Shown here: one piece after another, positions 34,606-44,469 of the stretch
How the letters are laid out: every line of letters begins with the position of its first letter
Numbering within the stretch: position 1 is the first letter of the stretch
From: Polaribacter aestuariivivens
GTDB lineage: Bacteria > Bacteroidota > Bacteroidia > Flavobacteriales > Flavobacteriaceae
DNA length: 64,000 nucleotides
Assembly (NCBI RefSeq): GCF_005885675.1
Contig: NZ_VANR01000004.1
Location: 300,159-364,158 of the forward strand
Direction: 5' to 3'
Program-made: the position numbers and the translations under genes
The notes under the pieces: model-generated
The model's input: only the letters and a program-made list of their open reading frames with translations
The model's database searches: none
What the model was told of the DNA's origin: nothing

Positions 34606-35556
34606 TTAAAATTCTATGAAAGGAAAACTTTGAGTTATTTTTTCTTTTTTAGTTTCTAAGTTTTTTAAAAATTGTTGATGTTGATCAGAATTTTCATTAA
34701 AAGGTTTGTGAGAAATACCTTTTTGAATTGCTTCAATTTCTTGCATTGTAATTTTTGATGCTTCTGAAAACCAAGTATCTAAAAACTTTTCCCAAATGTA
34801 GTCGATAGCTGTTTTATTTGGATGAATCATATCTTCTTTATAAAATCTATAATCTCTTAATTCATCCATCATAATTTCGAAACTTGGAAAATAATGTGTA
34901 CTATTTCTTGGATTAATAATTTGATGAATACCTGCAATTAAGTGCGACTTGCTCAGTTGATTCTCCGTAAAACCATCTTTTAAGTGCCTAACAGGAGAAA
35001 CTGTAAAAATGATAGCAGCTTTTTTATTTACAGTTCTTATAAGTGTTATGATTGCATCTAAATTTTCAGAAACTTCACTAACCGTTAATAACTCTTTCAG
35101 AAATTTTTTTTGAGGAATTTTATGACAATTTGCAACAATGGTATCTGTTTCAATAAACCTATATACCCAAGAAGTACCAAGTGTAATAACAATATGAGAA
35201 GCTGTTGTAAGGTTTTTTTCGCTAGATAATATTATTGAATTTAAGTTTTTTAGAAGCTCATTTTTATCAAGTGTACTTAGGCTTGAATGTGAGTCAAAAC
35301 AATGCCAACGTTCGTTTTGATAAACTACATCTTCGATAGAATATTCTTTTTTATTGATCACATTTGTAATAAAAGTTTCTATAGCTTTCGGATGAAAAAG
35401 AATTCCGAACGGGTTTTTTGTAACTTGAAACTTATAATATGAAAATTTATTTCCAATATTTTCTGAAAAACACGAGCCTAACAATAAAACGTTAGCGCTG
35501 TAATCTATTTCATTTCTGGTTTCTTTTTGTATTGGAATTTTGGTTTGTAAATTCAT
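34606..35556 (-). CDS. GSCFA-domain protein
   Basis: 316 residues. The family signature is near the N-terminus: NVLLLGSCFSENIGNKF. SGNH-hydrolase-like features follow (VITLGTSWVYRF, then VSPVRHLKDGF and FPSFEIMMDELRDYRFYKEDMIHPN), which suggests an esterase-type fold. The exact reaction is unknown. It is the last gene of a four-gene operon: the small membrane gene upstream ends 4 bases before this start. Confidence 0.88.
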   Translation of the reverse strand: MNLQTKIPIQKETRNEIDYSANVLLLGSCFSENIGNKFSYYKFQVTKNPFGILFHPKAIETFITNVINKKEYSIEDVVYQNERWHCFDSHSSLSTLDKNELLKNLNSIILSSEKNLTTASHIVITLGTSWVYRFIETDTIVANCHKIPQKKFLKELLTVSEVSENLDAIITLIRTVNKKAAIIFTVSPVRHLKDGFTENQLSKSHLIAGIHQIINPRNSTHYFPSFEIMMDELRDYRFYKEDMIHPNKTAIDYIWEKFLDTWFSEASKITMQEIEAIQKGISHKPFNENSDQHQQFLKNLETKKEKITQSFPFIEF

Positions 35557-35560
35557 TTTA

Positions 35561-35758
35561 TTAAAAAATACTTTTAGTAGTGGAAATTAAAAAGGTTAAA
35601 ATTATAGCCGAAAGAATAAATTTTAAAAAACCTTTCAAGAAATATTTTATTGAATTTTTAAATTCAATTTTGTCTTTTTTATAATCTAGATAATAAAGAT
35701 ATAAAATTAATAATGGCACTACTACAAAACCTAAAATAATATAAATTTTGAAGTTCAT
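35561..35758 (-). CDS. Small two-helix membrane protein
   Basis: 65 residues with two hydrophobic segments, YIILGFVVVPLLILYLYYL and FLKFILSAIILTFLI, separated by a Lys-rich stretch. Function unknown. The tight spacing on both sides (3 and 4 bases) to DUF1501 and GSCFA makes it a real operon member rather than a chance frame. Confidence 0.6.
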   Translation of the reverse strand: MNFKIYIILGFVVVPLLILYLYYLDYKKDKIEFKNSIKYFLKGFLKFILSAIILTFLISTTKSIF

Positions 35759-35761
35759 TTT

Positions 35762-37348
35762 TTAATACTTCAAAATTTTCTTGGTCTTAGAAACTCCATT
35801 AGATTGGTAATGCACAAAATAATTTCCTTTAGGTAAGTCTTGTAAATTTACATTTATAGTATGCTGTATAGAACTATATTTTTTGTTGGTTATATTTTTT
35901 ACAATAGCACCAATTGTATTGTATAATGTAATTTTTACATTTTCATTGTTCCCAAAAAACTTAATGTTTATTGTATTAAATGTTGGGTTTGGATATACTG
36001 TAATTTCTAAAGTATCTTTTAAAATATTGTCTACAGAAAGTGCTGCAGAACAACCTGATTTAAAAAGCGGTAAAGCATCAAAATCATTAAATAAAGCTGC
36101 AGTTGCATCTGTTTTAGAACCACCTAACCAATCTGTTAAAAGTGTGCTATAAATGTTTCTAAAATCGTATTGCATTTGTACGCCTTCTTTTTCATCTATT
36201 TGCGTATCTATTTCAGGTGTATCTCCTAAAATTTGGTTTTTAACACACGAACCGAATAAAAATAGAGGAGCTGCTGTACCATGGTCTGTACCTAACCCGC
36301 CATTAGATCTAATTCTTCTTCCGAATTCGGAATACGTCATTCCCATTACTTTTTTATCAATACCTAATAGTTTTAAATCGTCTTGAAATGCTGAAATTGC
36401 ATCAGACAATTCCTCTAGTAAACTACCATGTCTTCCAGTTTTTCTGTCACCATCAATAATTTGATTATCATGTGTGTCAAAACCACCTAATTGTACAATA
36501 TATACTTTTGTTTTAAGTCCGCCAGAAATTAATCTAGCTACATTTTTTAGTTTTCCAGCTAATTTATTGTTATTGCTTGTGGTATATTTATCTGATAAAT
36601 TTTTACCTAATTCAGATGCATTTTTAACTACATCAGCATACGCATTTGTTTGCTTTACAGTATTATTTACAAAATTTAATGCATCTCCATAACAATTGTT
36701 AGGTATCACACCAGTATTTGCGGCAAAAGCAGTTCCTGGATTTTCGGGATCTGCTAAAGCCATAGAAAAGTTTGAATTTGGACCTTGACAAGTTTCTGAA
36801 ACTATTTTACCAACAGTAATGGCAAAAGGATCTTTATTTTCTGTATTTGGATAGTTTTCTGGAAATTCTGAGTGATTTTGATTGAAAAAACGACCCAACC
36901 ATCCTGTAGAAATATATTCTTCTGATGCTGAGGCAGAATTCCAAATATCTGTAGATCTAAAATGGCTTCTATTTTGGTTTGGATATCCAACATTTTGAAT
37001 AATTGCCAAACTTTCTTGATCATATAAATTTTTCATGCCCATCATAGAAGGATGAAAACTGGTTACATCATCAATAGAGAGTAGCTCATTTTCTGGTATA
37101 ATTATATTAGAACGTACACTTTGTAAATTGCTGTATTGATTTTTATCAAAAACGGTATTTAAACCATCATTACCACCTTGTAACTGTATTAAAACAAGAA
37201 TGTTTTCGTTATTTTCTAAAAAACTATATTCTTTTGGTTTTTCATTGGCAAATACAGAAAACCCGTTAAAGGCAATAGGTAAAGAAGCTGCAGCAATACT
37301 GCTTAGTTTTATAAAATCTCTTCTATTTAATTTTTGTGTCTTCTTCAT
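35762..37348 (-). CDS. DUF1501 protein with type IX secretion C-terminal sorting domain
   Basis: 528 residues. The N-terminus has a twin-arginine-type start (LNRRDFIKLSSIAAASLP) followed by an Ala-rich stretch ending FSVFANEK. The body is the DUF1501 sulfatase/alkaline-phosphatase-like fold: LVLIQLQGGNDGLNTVF, then VYIVQLGGFDTHDNQ, then GLGTDHGTAAPLFLFG. The C-terminal 75 residues are a type A sorting domain: ITVYPNPTFNTINI, LYNTIGAIV and LPKGNYFVHYQSNGVSKTKKILKY. The protein is thus probably exported and attached to the cell surface by type IX secretion. The partner DUF1800 gene lies 2 bases upstream. Confidence 0.9.
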   Translation of the reverse strand: MKKTQKLNRRDFIKLSSIAAASLPIAFNGFSVFANEKPKEYSFLENNENILVLIQLQGGNDGLNTVFDKNQYSNLQSVRSNIIIPENELLSIDDVTSFHPSMMGMKNLYDQESLAIIQNVGYPNQNRSHFRSTDIWNSASASEEYISTGWLGRFFNQNHSEFPENYPNTENKDPFAITVGKIVSETCQGPNSNFSMALADPENPGTAFAANTGVIPNNCYGDALNFVNNTVKQTNAYADVVKNASELGKNLSDKYTTSNNNKLAGKLKNVARLISGGLKTKVYIVQLGGFDTHDNQIIDGDRKTGRHGSLLEELSDAISAFQDDLKLLGIDKKVMGMTYSEFGRRIRSNGGLGTDHGTAAPLFLFGSCVKNQILGDTPEIDTQIDEKEGVQMQYDFRNIYSTLLTDWLGGSKTDATAALFNDFDALPLFKSGCSAALSVDNILKDTLEITVYPNPTFNTINIKFFGNNENVKITLYNTIGAIVKNITNKKYSSIQHTINVNLQDLPKGNYFVHYQSNGVSKTKKILKY

Positions 37349-37350
37349 TA

Positions 37351-38973
37351 TTACATTATTTGAAATTCAGACATTTGTACCATAGTTCCAATTAAATCTC
37401 TCAGCTTTTTATCTACAGAGATTCTTAAAGCAATATCATTAGGGTTTGCTAAGTAATCTGTATATTCTACAGTCCACTCAAAATCAGGTAAACCAGGAAT
37501 TAAAATATCTTTTAAAGCATCTAATTGCTCTTGTGAAATTCCGTAATTAAATAATTGATCTGCTAATGTTGTTATTAAAGTATTTGGGTTTTCTGCTCCA
37601 GTAATTTCTGCTGTAAGTTGTAAAACAGGCACCAAAGGTGGTATTGTATATTTTTTCTCATCTATAGTAATTTGCCCTCCAGTAACTAAGGTTTTACAGT
37701 ATGCCAATCTTTTTGGTAATAAGTAACTATTTACCCACGTTTTGTAAAATAATGGTTCTTGGTAATAGGCTTTCCAACCAGCAACATCTGGATGATGATA
37801 TATAGATTGCTCTAAATCTGTAGCCATTAAATACAACACGTATGCAAATTCGTACTCGTCTTTTACGGAAGTTTTTGGTGCTGTTAATAACAAAGATTTT
37901 GTTGCAGAAAATATTAAATCAATAGGACTTTTAATCATACAAAAAGTACTTTCAAAAAAATGATCTGAACTTAGTAAAACTTTTAGAGCTGGTACAATTT
38001 CGTAATCATTTTCTCTTATAATTTTTGCTAAAGGAAGAATAATATGTGTTTCTATTTCTAAGGTTATTTCTGCATTTACAAACCATTTATATAATTGTCT
38101 TGTAATAAATTTCGAACATTCTTCTTGTTGAAAAATAACATCTATAACATCTTTATATTCATTTTCTCCATTTTCTGAAATAATGGCATTATTAAACCTG
38201 TGTGATAAGAATTTATCTCCTTTTGTATGCCTATTATTGGTGAAATATGGTACTAAAGCATCTGTATTGTTTAAGCCTCTAACACGCCAACCTGTTAAAA
38301 CTTTCGCTATTTCAACAACATCTTTTTCTGTATAGTTTGTATAATCTCCATTACCAACAGCATCTCCTTTTCCGATTGTAAAAAGCTCTAAAAGTTCTCT
38401 AGAATAGTTTTCATTAGGTGCTGTATTAGAATTTTGATTGCCACTTAAATATAACAACATATTGGTATCTAAAGTTACCTTTTTTACCAACTCTTTAAAA
38501 TTTTTTAAAGCATTTTCTCTTAAAAGGTGCATGTAAAAAAACTCTCTGTGTGGGTTTGTGTTTTCGCATACAAAATGGTTATGCCAAAATAAAGTTAGTT
38601 TTTCTTGTATAGATATTTCTGCATTTTGCATTTGCAGAAAAGACCAAGCGTAAGAAGAGTTGTTTCTTGCTCTGTAAATTCTGGTTCTTTCTCTACTAGT
38701 ATCTACTTGAGGATATGCTGGCGCTATAACCCAAGTTTCACCATACTTAGCATCAGGATCTATAATTTCATTATTTCCTGTGCCATCTAAAAAGTATTTT
38801 AAAGGAAAGTTGGTAACAGGTTTTTCTTCAAAAAGTTTGCTAATAGTTGCGTTTAAACCTAAAGAAACAGCATTTGTAACCAAAGCATTTGTAGCTCCAA
38901 AAGAAGTTCTACTTAAGAGATGTTTTGCTTCTTTATTGGAAAAAGCACCAGAATATGCGTCTAAATATGCCAT
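37351..38973 (-). CDS. DUF1800-family protein
   Basis: 540 residues of the DUF1800 family, which is nearly always encoded next to a DUF1501 protein as here. Visible blocks are ALLSRTSFGAT near the N-terminus, KLTLFWHNHFVCENTN, LRENALKNFKELVKKVTLDTNMLLYLSGNQN, and ENYSRELLELFTIGKGD. No signal peptide is evident in the visible start (MAYLDAYSGAFSNKEAKHLL). Function is unknown; with DUF1501 it is thought to handle surface polymers or to take part in export. It is the first gene of the four-gene operon, with a -7 box in front. Confidence 0.9.
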   Translation of the reverse strand: MAYLDAYSGAFSNKEAKHLLSRTSFGATNALVTNAVSLGLNATISKLFEEKPVTNFPLKYFLDGTGNNEIIDPDAKYGETWVIAPAYPQVDTSRERTRIYRARNNSSYAWSFLQMQNAEISIQEKLTLFWHNHFVCENTNPHREFFYMHLLRENALKNFKELVKKVTLDTNMLLYLSGNQNSNTAPNENYSRELLELFTIGKGDAVGNGDYTNYTEKDVVEIAKVLTGWRVRGLNNTDALVPYFTNNRHTKGDKFLSHRFNNAIISENGENEYKDVIDVIFQQEECSKFITRQLYKWFVNAEITLEIETHIILPLAKIIRENDYEIVPALKVLLSSDHFFESTFCMIKSPIDLIFSATKSLLLTAPKTSVKDEYEFAYVLYLMATDLEQSIYHHPDVAGWKAYYQEPLFYKTWVNSYLLPKRLAYCKTLVTGGQITIDEKKYTIPPLVPVLQLTAEITGAENPNTLITTLADQLFNYGISQEQLDALKDILIPGLPDFEWTVEYTDYLANPNDIALRISVDKKLRDLIGTMVQMSEFQIM

Positions 38974-39015
38974 AAAGTGTTAGTTTTTAAATTGATAAAA
39001 ACTAATTGATGCTAT

Positions 39016-39023
39016 CAAATTTA
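39016..39023 (-). promoter_or_regulatory. Promoter -7 box for the DUF1800-DUF1501 operon
   Basis: TAAATTTG on the minus strand matches TAnnTTTG, 42 bases before the DUF1800 start. Confidence 0.5.
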
Positions 39024-39094
39024 ACTTAATAAATTAATATATCAAATGTTTATTTTATAGCTTTTAGACTTTTAAGTATGCATTAGGTTTAATT

Positions 39095-41713
39095 TTATAT
39101 CAAATAATCTTTTGCTCTTTCTAGAACTTTTGGAATTCCTCCAGGATTTTTACCACCAGCTGTTGCAAAAAAGTTTTGACCACCACCACCACCATGAATA
39201 AGTTTTCCTAATTCTCTTACTACTTTTCCTGCATCATAACCACGCTCATTTGCCAGTTCTTTAGAAATATAACAAGTTAAAATTGCTTTCTCTTTAGAAG
39301 GAGCTGTTGCGAAAAGTAAAAATAAATTTTTGTGTTCTTTTCCAATTTCAAAAGCTAAATTTTTAATTCCGTTTGCATCTAAATCTACTTTTGTTGCTAA
39401 AAATTGAACACCATTAATTTCTTGAAGTTTATTTTTTATTTCTCCTGATAAGTTTTGTGCTTTTTCTTTTAAAAGTTGTTGAATTTGCTTTTGTAATTCT
39501 GCATTTTCATCTTGTAATTTTTGAACTGCCTTTACAGGTTCTTTTGCATTGTTTAAAAGGTCTTTAATTTCAAATAAAGTTCTATTATTATCAAAATAAA
39601 AATCTTTAACAGCATCATTTGTAATGGCTTCAATTCTTCTAATACCAGCAGCTACTGCGCCTTCTGACTTAATTTTGAAATGCCAAATATCACCTGTATT
39701 TTTTACGTGTGTTCCTCCACAAAGTTCAACAGATTTCCCAAACTTTATAGCACGAACAGTATCTCCATATTTTTCACCAAATAAAGCTAATGCACCTTCA
39801 TCAATTGCTTGTTGCATTGGTATGTTTCTTTTTTCAACTAATGGTAATTTACCTTCTATTCTTGCATTTACAAAATCTTCTACATCACGCAATTCATCTA
39901 CAGTTAATTTAGAAAAATGAGAGAAATCAAAACGTAAGTATTTAGAGTGAACAGCAGAACCTTTTTGCTCTACATGAGTTCCTAAAACTTCTCTTAGAGC
40001 TTGGTGTAGTAAGTGTGTTGCTGTGTGATTGCATTCTGTTCTATAACGTTGTTTTTTATCTACCACTGCCTTAAAACTTTCGTTTAAATGTTTTGGAAGA
40101 TTTTTGGTAAAGTGAATAATTACATTGTTTTCTTTTTTAGTATCTAAAATATAAACAACATCACCATGAACATCTTCTAAGTAACCTTTGTCACCAACTT
40201 GTCCACCACCTTCTGGATAAAATGGAGTTAAATTGAATACTAATTGATACATTTCTCCATCTTTTTTGGAGGTTACTTTTCTGTACCTTGTTAACTTTAC
40301 ATTAGCTTCTAAAGAATCGTAGCCAATGAATTCTTCTACAGAATCTTCTGCAATAATAGTCCAATCACCTGTAGAACTTTCACTTGCAGATCTAGACCTG
40401 TTTTTTTGTTTCTGCAACTCTTCATTAAAACCTTTTTCATCTAAAGTATATCCTTTTTCGGAAAGTATTAAGGCAGTTAAATCGATAGGAAAACCATAAG
40501 TATCGTACAATTCAAAAGCTTTTTCTCCAGAGATTTCTTTTGTTTTTGAGGTTGAGATAATGGTTTCTAGTAAAATTAAACCTTTGTCTAAGGTTTTTAA
40601 GAAAGAAGTTTCTTCTTCTCTAATTACATTTTCAATAAGTTGTTTTTGGGCTTTTAATTCTGGAAAAGCAGCTCCCATTTTTTTACTTAAAACATCAACA
40701 AGTCTATAAATAAATGGTTCTTTTTTTTCTAAGAATGTAAATCCATAACGAATGGCCCTTCTTAAAATTCTACGAATTACATAACCAGCACCAGTGTTGC
40801 TTGGTAATTGTCCATCAGCAATAGAAAATGCAACAGCTCTAACGTGGTCTGATATTACACGAGTTGCAATATCTTGCTTTTTGTTTTTACCATATGTTGT
40901 GTTTGTTATAGTGCCAATTTCACTAATAATTGGTTTAAAAACATCTGTATCGTAATTAGATTGTACGTTTTGTAACACCATACATAAACGCTCAAAACCC
41001 ATTCCAGTATCAATATGTTTGTTTGGTAATTCTTCTAATTCACCTGAAGCTTTACGGTTGAATTGCATAAAAACCAAGTTCCAAATTTCTACTACTTGTG
41101 GATGATCTTCATTAATTAAAGTTCGTCCGTCTACTTTTGCTTTTTCTTCTGCAGAACGAATATCAACATGAATTTCCGAACAAGGTCCACAAGGTCCTTG
41201 ATCGCCCATTTCCCAAAAGTTATCTTTTTTATTTCCTTTTAAAATACGGTCTTCAGCAATAAATTGTTTCCAAATATCATATGCTTCTGTATCCATTTTT
41301 AAATTATCTGCATCATCACTTCCTTCAAAAACGGTTACATATAAAATATCTTTGTTAATTTTATAAACTTCGGTTAACAATTCCCAAGCCCAAGCAATGG
41401 CTTCTTTTTTAAAATAATCACCAAAAGACCAATTACCTAACATTTCAAATAAGGTATGATGATAGGTGTCGTAACCAACTTCTTCTAAATCGTTATGTTT
41501 TCCAGATACTCGTAAACATTTTTGAGAATCAGAAATTCTATTATTTTTTGGAGTACCATTCCCTAAAAAATATTCTTTAAAAGGTGCCATTCCAGAATTT
41601 ACAAATAGTAAAGTAGGATCATCTTTAGTAACCATTGGTGCAGAAGGCACAATTAAATGATTTTTTTCTTTAAAAAAGTTTAAAAAGGTAGCACGAATAT
41701 CTTGAGATTTCAT
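39095..41713 (-). CDS. alaS: Alanyl-tRNA synthetase
   Basis: 872 residues from the ATG at 41713, the normal length. It charges tRNA-Ala. The aminoacylation domain begins [19 protein letters not shown], and the class II core contains [15 protein letters not shown] and GNWSFGDYF. The editing domain has the zinc motif [16 protein letters not shown], with the distal part [14 protein letters not shown]-terminal DHHA1 domain ends [16 protein letters not shown]. The frame is open 21 bases further upstream, but that extension (MEETSFF) is not part of the family. Confidence 0.97.
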   Translation of the reverse strand: MKSQDIRATFLNFFKEKNHLIVPSAPMVTKDDPTLLFVNSGMAPFKEYFLGNGTPKNNRISDSQKCLRVSGKHNDLEEVGYDTYHHTLFEMLGNWSFGDYFKKEAIAWAWELLTEVYKINKDILYVTVFEGSDDADNLKMDTEAYDIWKQFIAEDRILKGNKKDNFWEMGDQGPCGPCSEIHVDIRSAEEKAKVDGRTLINEDHPQVVEIWNLVFMQFNRKASGELEELPNKHIDTGMGFERLCMVLQNVQSNYDTDVFKPIISEIGTITNTTYGKNKKQDIATRVISDHVRAVAFSIADGQLPSNTGAGYVIRRILRRAIRYGFTFLEKKEPFIYRLVDVLSKKMGAAFPELKAQKQLIENVIREEETSFLKTLDKGLILLETIISTSKTKEISGEKAFELYDTYGFPIDLTALILSEKGYTLDEKGFNEELQKQKNRSRSASESSTGDWTIIAEDSVEEFIGYDSLEANVKLTRYRKVTSKKDGEMYQLVFNLTPFYPEGGGQVGDKGYLEDVHGDVVYILDTKKENNVIIHFTKNLPKHLNESFKAVVDKKQRYRTECNHTATHLLHQALREVLGTHVEQKGSAVHSKYLRFDFSHFSKLTVDELRDVEDFVNARIEGKLPLVEKRNIPMQQAIDEGALALFGEKYGDTVRAIKFGKSVELCGGTHVKNTGDIWHFKIKSEGAVAAGIRRIEAITNDAVKDFYFDNNRTLFEIKDLLNNAKEPVKAVQKLQDENAELQKQIQQLLKEKAQNLSGEIKNKLQEINGVQFLATKVDLDANGIKNLAFEIGKEHKNLFLLFATAPSKEKAILTCYISKELANERGYDAGKVVRELGKLIHGGGGGQNFFATAGGKNPGGIPKVLERAKDYLI

Positions 41714-41879
41714 AAAAAAAGAAGTTTCCTCCAATAATTTAAGAGGTAAGTTTTGTTAATATTTTTTTAAAACAACTATCTAAAAAAAGCAGTTGTAAAA
41801 CATTTTGTAAATTAGCGAGTTATTTAATTCGAAAATATTTAAAACTGAATTTAAAAACAAAAATAGTACATTTACAATT

Positions 41880-42848
41880 ATGGCAAAAGTAAAATATTAT
41901 TACGATGCAGATACGCTTTCTTACAGAAAAATTGCTGTTAAGAAAAGTGCGTATTTTAAGAAATCGATATTTGGTATTTTTGCAATACTTTTAATAGCCT
42001 TTATAGGCTTTGTTTTTTTGAGCCAATTTATCATGTCACCAAATGAAAGAGCTTTAAAAAGAGAAAACGAAAATTTAAAACTGAATTACGAATTACTTTC
42101 AAAAAGAGTTGAAGAAAATGTAGAAATTTTATCTCAAATTCAAGAAAGAGATGATAATATTTATCGCTCTTACTTTGAGGCAAACCCAATTTCTGAAGAA
42201 CAAAGAAAAGCTGGTTTTGGAGGGGTAAATAGGTATAAATATTTGGATGGCTACGAAAACTCTACAATGATTAAGCAACTCACAAAAAGTATAGATATAC
42301 TTTCAAAACAAATGGTGGTGCAATCAAAATCATTAGACGAAATAGTTGCTTTAGCTAAAGAAAAAGAAGAAATGTTAGCTTCTATACCAGCAATTCAACC
42401 AGTAAAAAATCAAGATTTGAAAAGAATGGCTTCTGGCTATGGAATGCGAATTCACCCAATATTAAAATATCGAAAAATGCATAAAGGAATGGATTTTACT
42501 TCTCCAGTTGGAACTCCTATTTATGCAACAGGAAATGGAACTGTTATACGTGCACAAAGAAGTAGCTCTTTTGGTAACGTTGTTTATATAGATCATGGTT
42601 ATGGTTATAAAACAGTTTATGCACACATGAGTATGATTAAAACCAAGAAAGGTAAAAAGGTGAAACGTGGTGATTTAATTGGTTACGTTGGTAACACTGG
42701 CTTATCTGCTGCTGCACATTTACATTATGAAGTTCACAAAAATGACAGACCTGTAAATCCAATTTATTTTTATTACGGAGATTTAACTCCAGAAGAATTT
42801 GCAGCAATGCAAAAAGCAGCATCTATAGAAGGACAATCTTATGATTAA
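41880..42848 (+). CDS. M23-family peptidoglycan endopeptidase (LytM type)
   Basis: 322 residues. A transmembrane helix (FGIFAILLIAFIGFVFL) near residue 40 anchors it in the inner membrane. A coiled-coil stretch (about 58-85) follows, then the LytM domain with the zinc ligands H201 and D205 in MHKGMDF and the HLH motif H280-H282. It probably cleaves peptidoglycan cross-links, or regulates such cleavage. All catalytic ligands are intact. It diverges from alaS, and the MerR gene follows. Confidence 0.93.
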   Translation: MAKVKYYYDADTLSYRKIAVKKSAYFKKSIFGIFAILLIAFIGFVFLSQFIMSPNERALKRENENLKLNYELLSKRVEENVEILSQIQERDDNIYRSYFEANPISEEQRKAGFGGVNRYKYLDGYENSTMIKQLTKSIDILSKQMVVQSKSLDEIVALAKEKEEMLASIPAIQPVKNQDLKRMASGYGMRIHPILKYRKMHKGMDFTSPVGTPIYATGNGTVIRAQRSSSFGNVVYIDHGYGYKTVYAHMSMIKTKKGKKVKRGDLIGYVGNTGLSAAAHLHYEVHKNDRPVNPIYFYYGDLTPEEFAAMQKAASIEGQSYD

Positions 42849-42969
42849 GTTGGAAGCATGAAGTTTGAATTGAAAAATAATTGAATAATTTTTTTACAAT
42901 GACATTTTTTTTTGAAACTTTAGTATTTACTTTGAATCTTGAATCTACAACAAACCTACAACCCATAGT

Positions 42970-43299
42970 ATGCATATAAATTTACCAGAAAAACGATACT
43001 ACAAAATAGGTGAGGTTGCGAAAGCATTTAACGTAAATACATCTTTAATTCGTTTTTGGGAAAAAGAATTTGCCATTATAAAACCAAAAAAAAATGCGAA
43101 AGGAAATAGACTTTTCACTGCTGAAGATATTGCCAATTTTAAGCTTATTTTCAACTTAGTAAAAGAAAGAGGTTTTACGTTGGAAGGTGCAAAACAAAAG
43201 CTGAAGAAAAATCCTGATTCTACGATTTACAATCACGAAATTATATCTAAACTAGAAGGCGTAAAAGCAGAATTGATAAAAATAAAAAATCAACTGTAA
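42970..43299 (+). CDS. MerR-family regulator, DNA-binding domain only
   Basis: 109 residues. The N-terminal winged HTH reads YYKIGEVAKAFNVNTSLIRFWEKEF and GNRLFTAEDI. There is only a short dimerisation tail (SKLEGVKAELIKIKNQL) after about residue 85, so no ligand-binding domain is present. It is therefore a small MerR-type DNA-binding protein. The target is unknown. It lies between the M23 peptidase and the LemA operon, on the same strand. Confidence 0.9.
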   Translation: MHINLPEKRYYKIGEVAKAFNVNTSLIRFWEKEFAIIKPKKNAKGNRLFTAEDIANFKLIFNLVKERGFTLEGAKQKLKKNPDSTIYNHEIISKLEGVKAELIKIKNQL

Positions 43300-43369
43300 C
43301 ACATTACACTTTTAAGTGTCTAACTTTTATATAAACAATTAACTACTTTACATTCTCAAGAATAATAGG

Positions 43370-43377
43370 TAAATTTG
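43370..43377 (+). promoter_or_regulatory. Promoter -7 box for the lemA-TPM operon
   Basis: TAAATTTG matches TAnnTTTG, 43 bases before the lemA start. Confidence 0.45.
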
Positions 43378-43420
43378 TTTACATTAAAAATAAATCAACT
43401 AAAAATTAAAAATAGAAATT

Positions 43421-44026
43421 ATGAAAAAATGGTTAATTCCTGTAATAGTAATCGTTGTAATTGTATTTGGAGTTTACAATTGGGCAAAAGGTTTTAATAA
43501 TGAAGCAGTAGTTTTACAAGAAGACGCAAAAACAACTTGGTCTAATGTAGAAAACGCCTATCAACGTAGAAACGATTTAATTGGAAATTTAGTAAAAACT
43601 GTACAAGGAGCTGCAGATTTTGAAAAAGAAACTTTAACGCAAGTTATTGAGGCAAGAGCAAAAGCAAGTTCTGTAAATATAAATGCAAACGATTTAACAC
43701 CAGAAAATATGGCGCAATTTCAACAAGCGCAAAGTGGTTTAACAGGTGCATTATCAAAATTAATGGTAGTTGTAGAACGCTATCCAGATTTAAAAGCGAA
43801 CCAAAACTTTTTAAAACTTCAAGATGAGTTAGCCAGTACAGAAAATCAGGTACTAACTGCGAGAACAAGGTTTAATGAAGGTGTAAATGATTATAATAAA
43901 CATATTAAAATATTTCCAAATTCAATTTTAGCAGGTATTTTTAATTTTGACGAAATGTCTCGTTACAAGGCTGATGCAGGTTCAGAAAATGCACCAGATG
44001 TAGATTTCGATTTTAAAAATAAATAA
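43421..44026 (+). CDS. lemA: LemA-family protein
   Basis: 201 residues with a short cytoplasmic start, a membrane helix LIPVIVIVVIVFGVYNW (residues 4-20), and the LemA helical domain outside: VEYNAYQRRNDLIGNLVKTV-like segment (here ENAYQRRNDLIGNLVKTVQG), then LKANQNFLKLQDELASTENQVLTAR. Function of the family is still unclear. It is the first gene of a conserved three-gene group with two TPM-domain genes at 5 and 3 bases spacing. Confidence 0.95.
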   Translation: MKKWLIPVIVIVVIVFGVYNWAKGFNNEAVVLQEDAKTTWSNVENAYQRRNDLIGNLVKTVQGAADFEKETLTQVIEARAKASSVNINANDLTPENMAQFQQAQSGLTGALSKLMVVVERYPDLKANQNFLKLQDELASTENQVLTARTRFNEGVNDYNKHIKIFPNSILAGIFNFDEMSRYKADAGSENAPDVDFDFKNK

Positions 44027-44031
44027 TTATT

Positions 44032-44466
44032 ATGTCTAAAGTAGAAGAATTTCTTAGTCCAGCAGAAGAAAAAGAAATTATTTCTGCGATTAGAGTTGCA
44101 GAGAAAAATACTTCTGGCGAAATACGTGTACATATTGAAGCATCTTCACAAAAAGACCATTATGAACGAGCGTTAGAAGTATTTCATCTGTTAAAAATGG
44201 ATAATACAAAAGATGCAAATGCAGTCTTAATTTATGTTGCCGTAAACGATAAAAAGTTTGTTATTTATGGTGATAAAGGAATTAACGAAGTAGTTCCAAA
44301 AAACTTCTGGAACACAACGAAAGACATCATTCAGCAAAACTTTAAACAAGGAAATTTTAAACAAGGCATTGTTGACGGAATTTTAAAAGCTGGCGAAGAG
44401 TTACAAGCGCATTTTCCTTGGCAAATTGATGATGAAAATGAACTGTCAAACGAAATTTCTAAATAA
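44032..44466 (+). CDS. TPM-domain protein, cytoplasmic form
   Basis: 144 residues with a TPM domain: EKEIISAIRVAEKNTSGEIRVHIEAS, then NAVLIYVAVNDKKFVIYGDKGINEVV and NFKQGIVDGILKAGEELQAHFPW. There is no signal peptide or membrane helix, unlike the next gene. The TPM domain is named after TLP18.3, Psb32 and MOLO-1 and is linked to photosystem repair and receptor function in eukaryotes; in bacteria its role is not known. It sits between LemA and the membrane-anchored TPM protein. Confidence 0.92.
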   Translation: MSKVEEFLSPAEEKEIISAIRVAEKNTSGEIRVHIEASSQKDHYERALEVFHLLKMDNTKDANAVLIYVAVNDKKFVIYGDKGINEVVPKNFWNTTKDIIQQNFKQGNFKQGIVDGILKAGEELQAHFPWQIDDENELSNEISK

Positions 44467-44469
44467 TTA

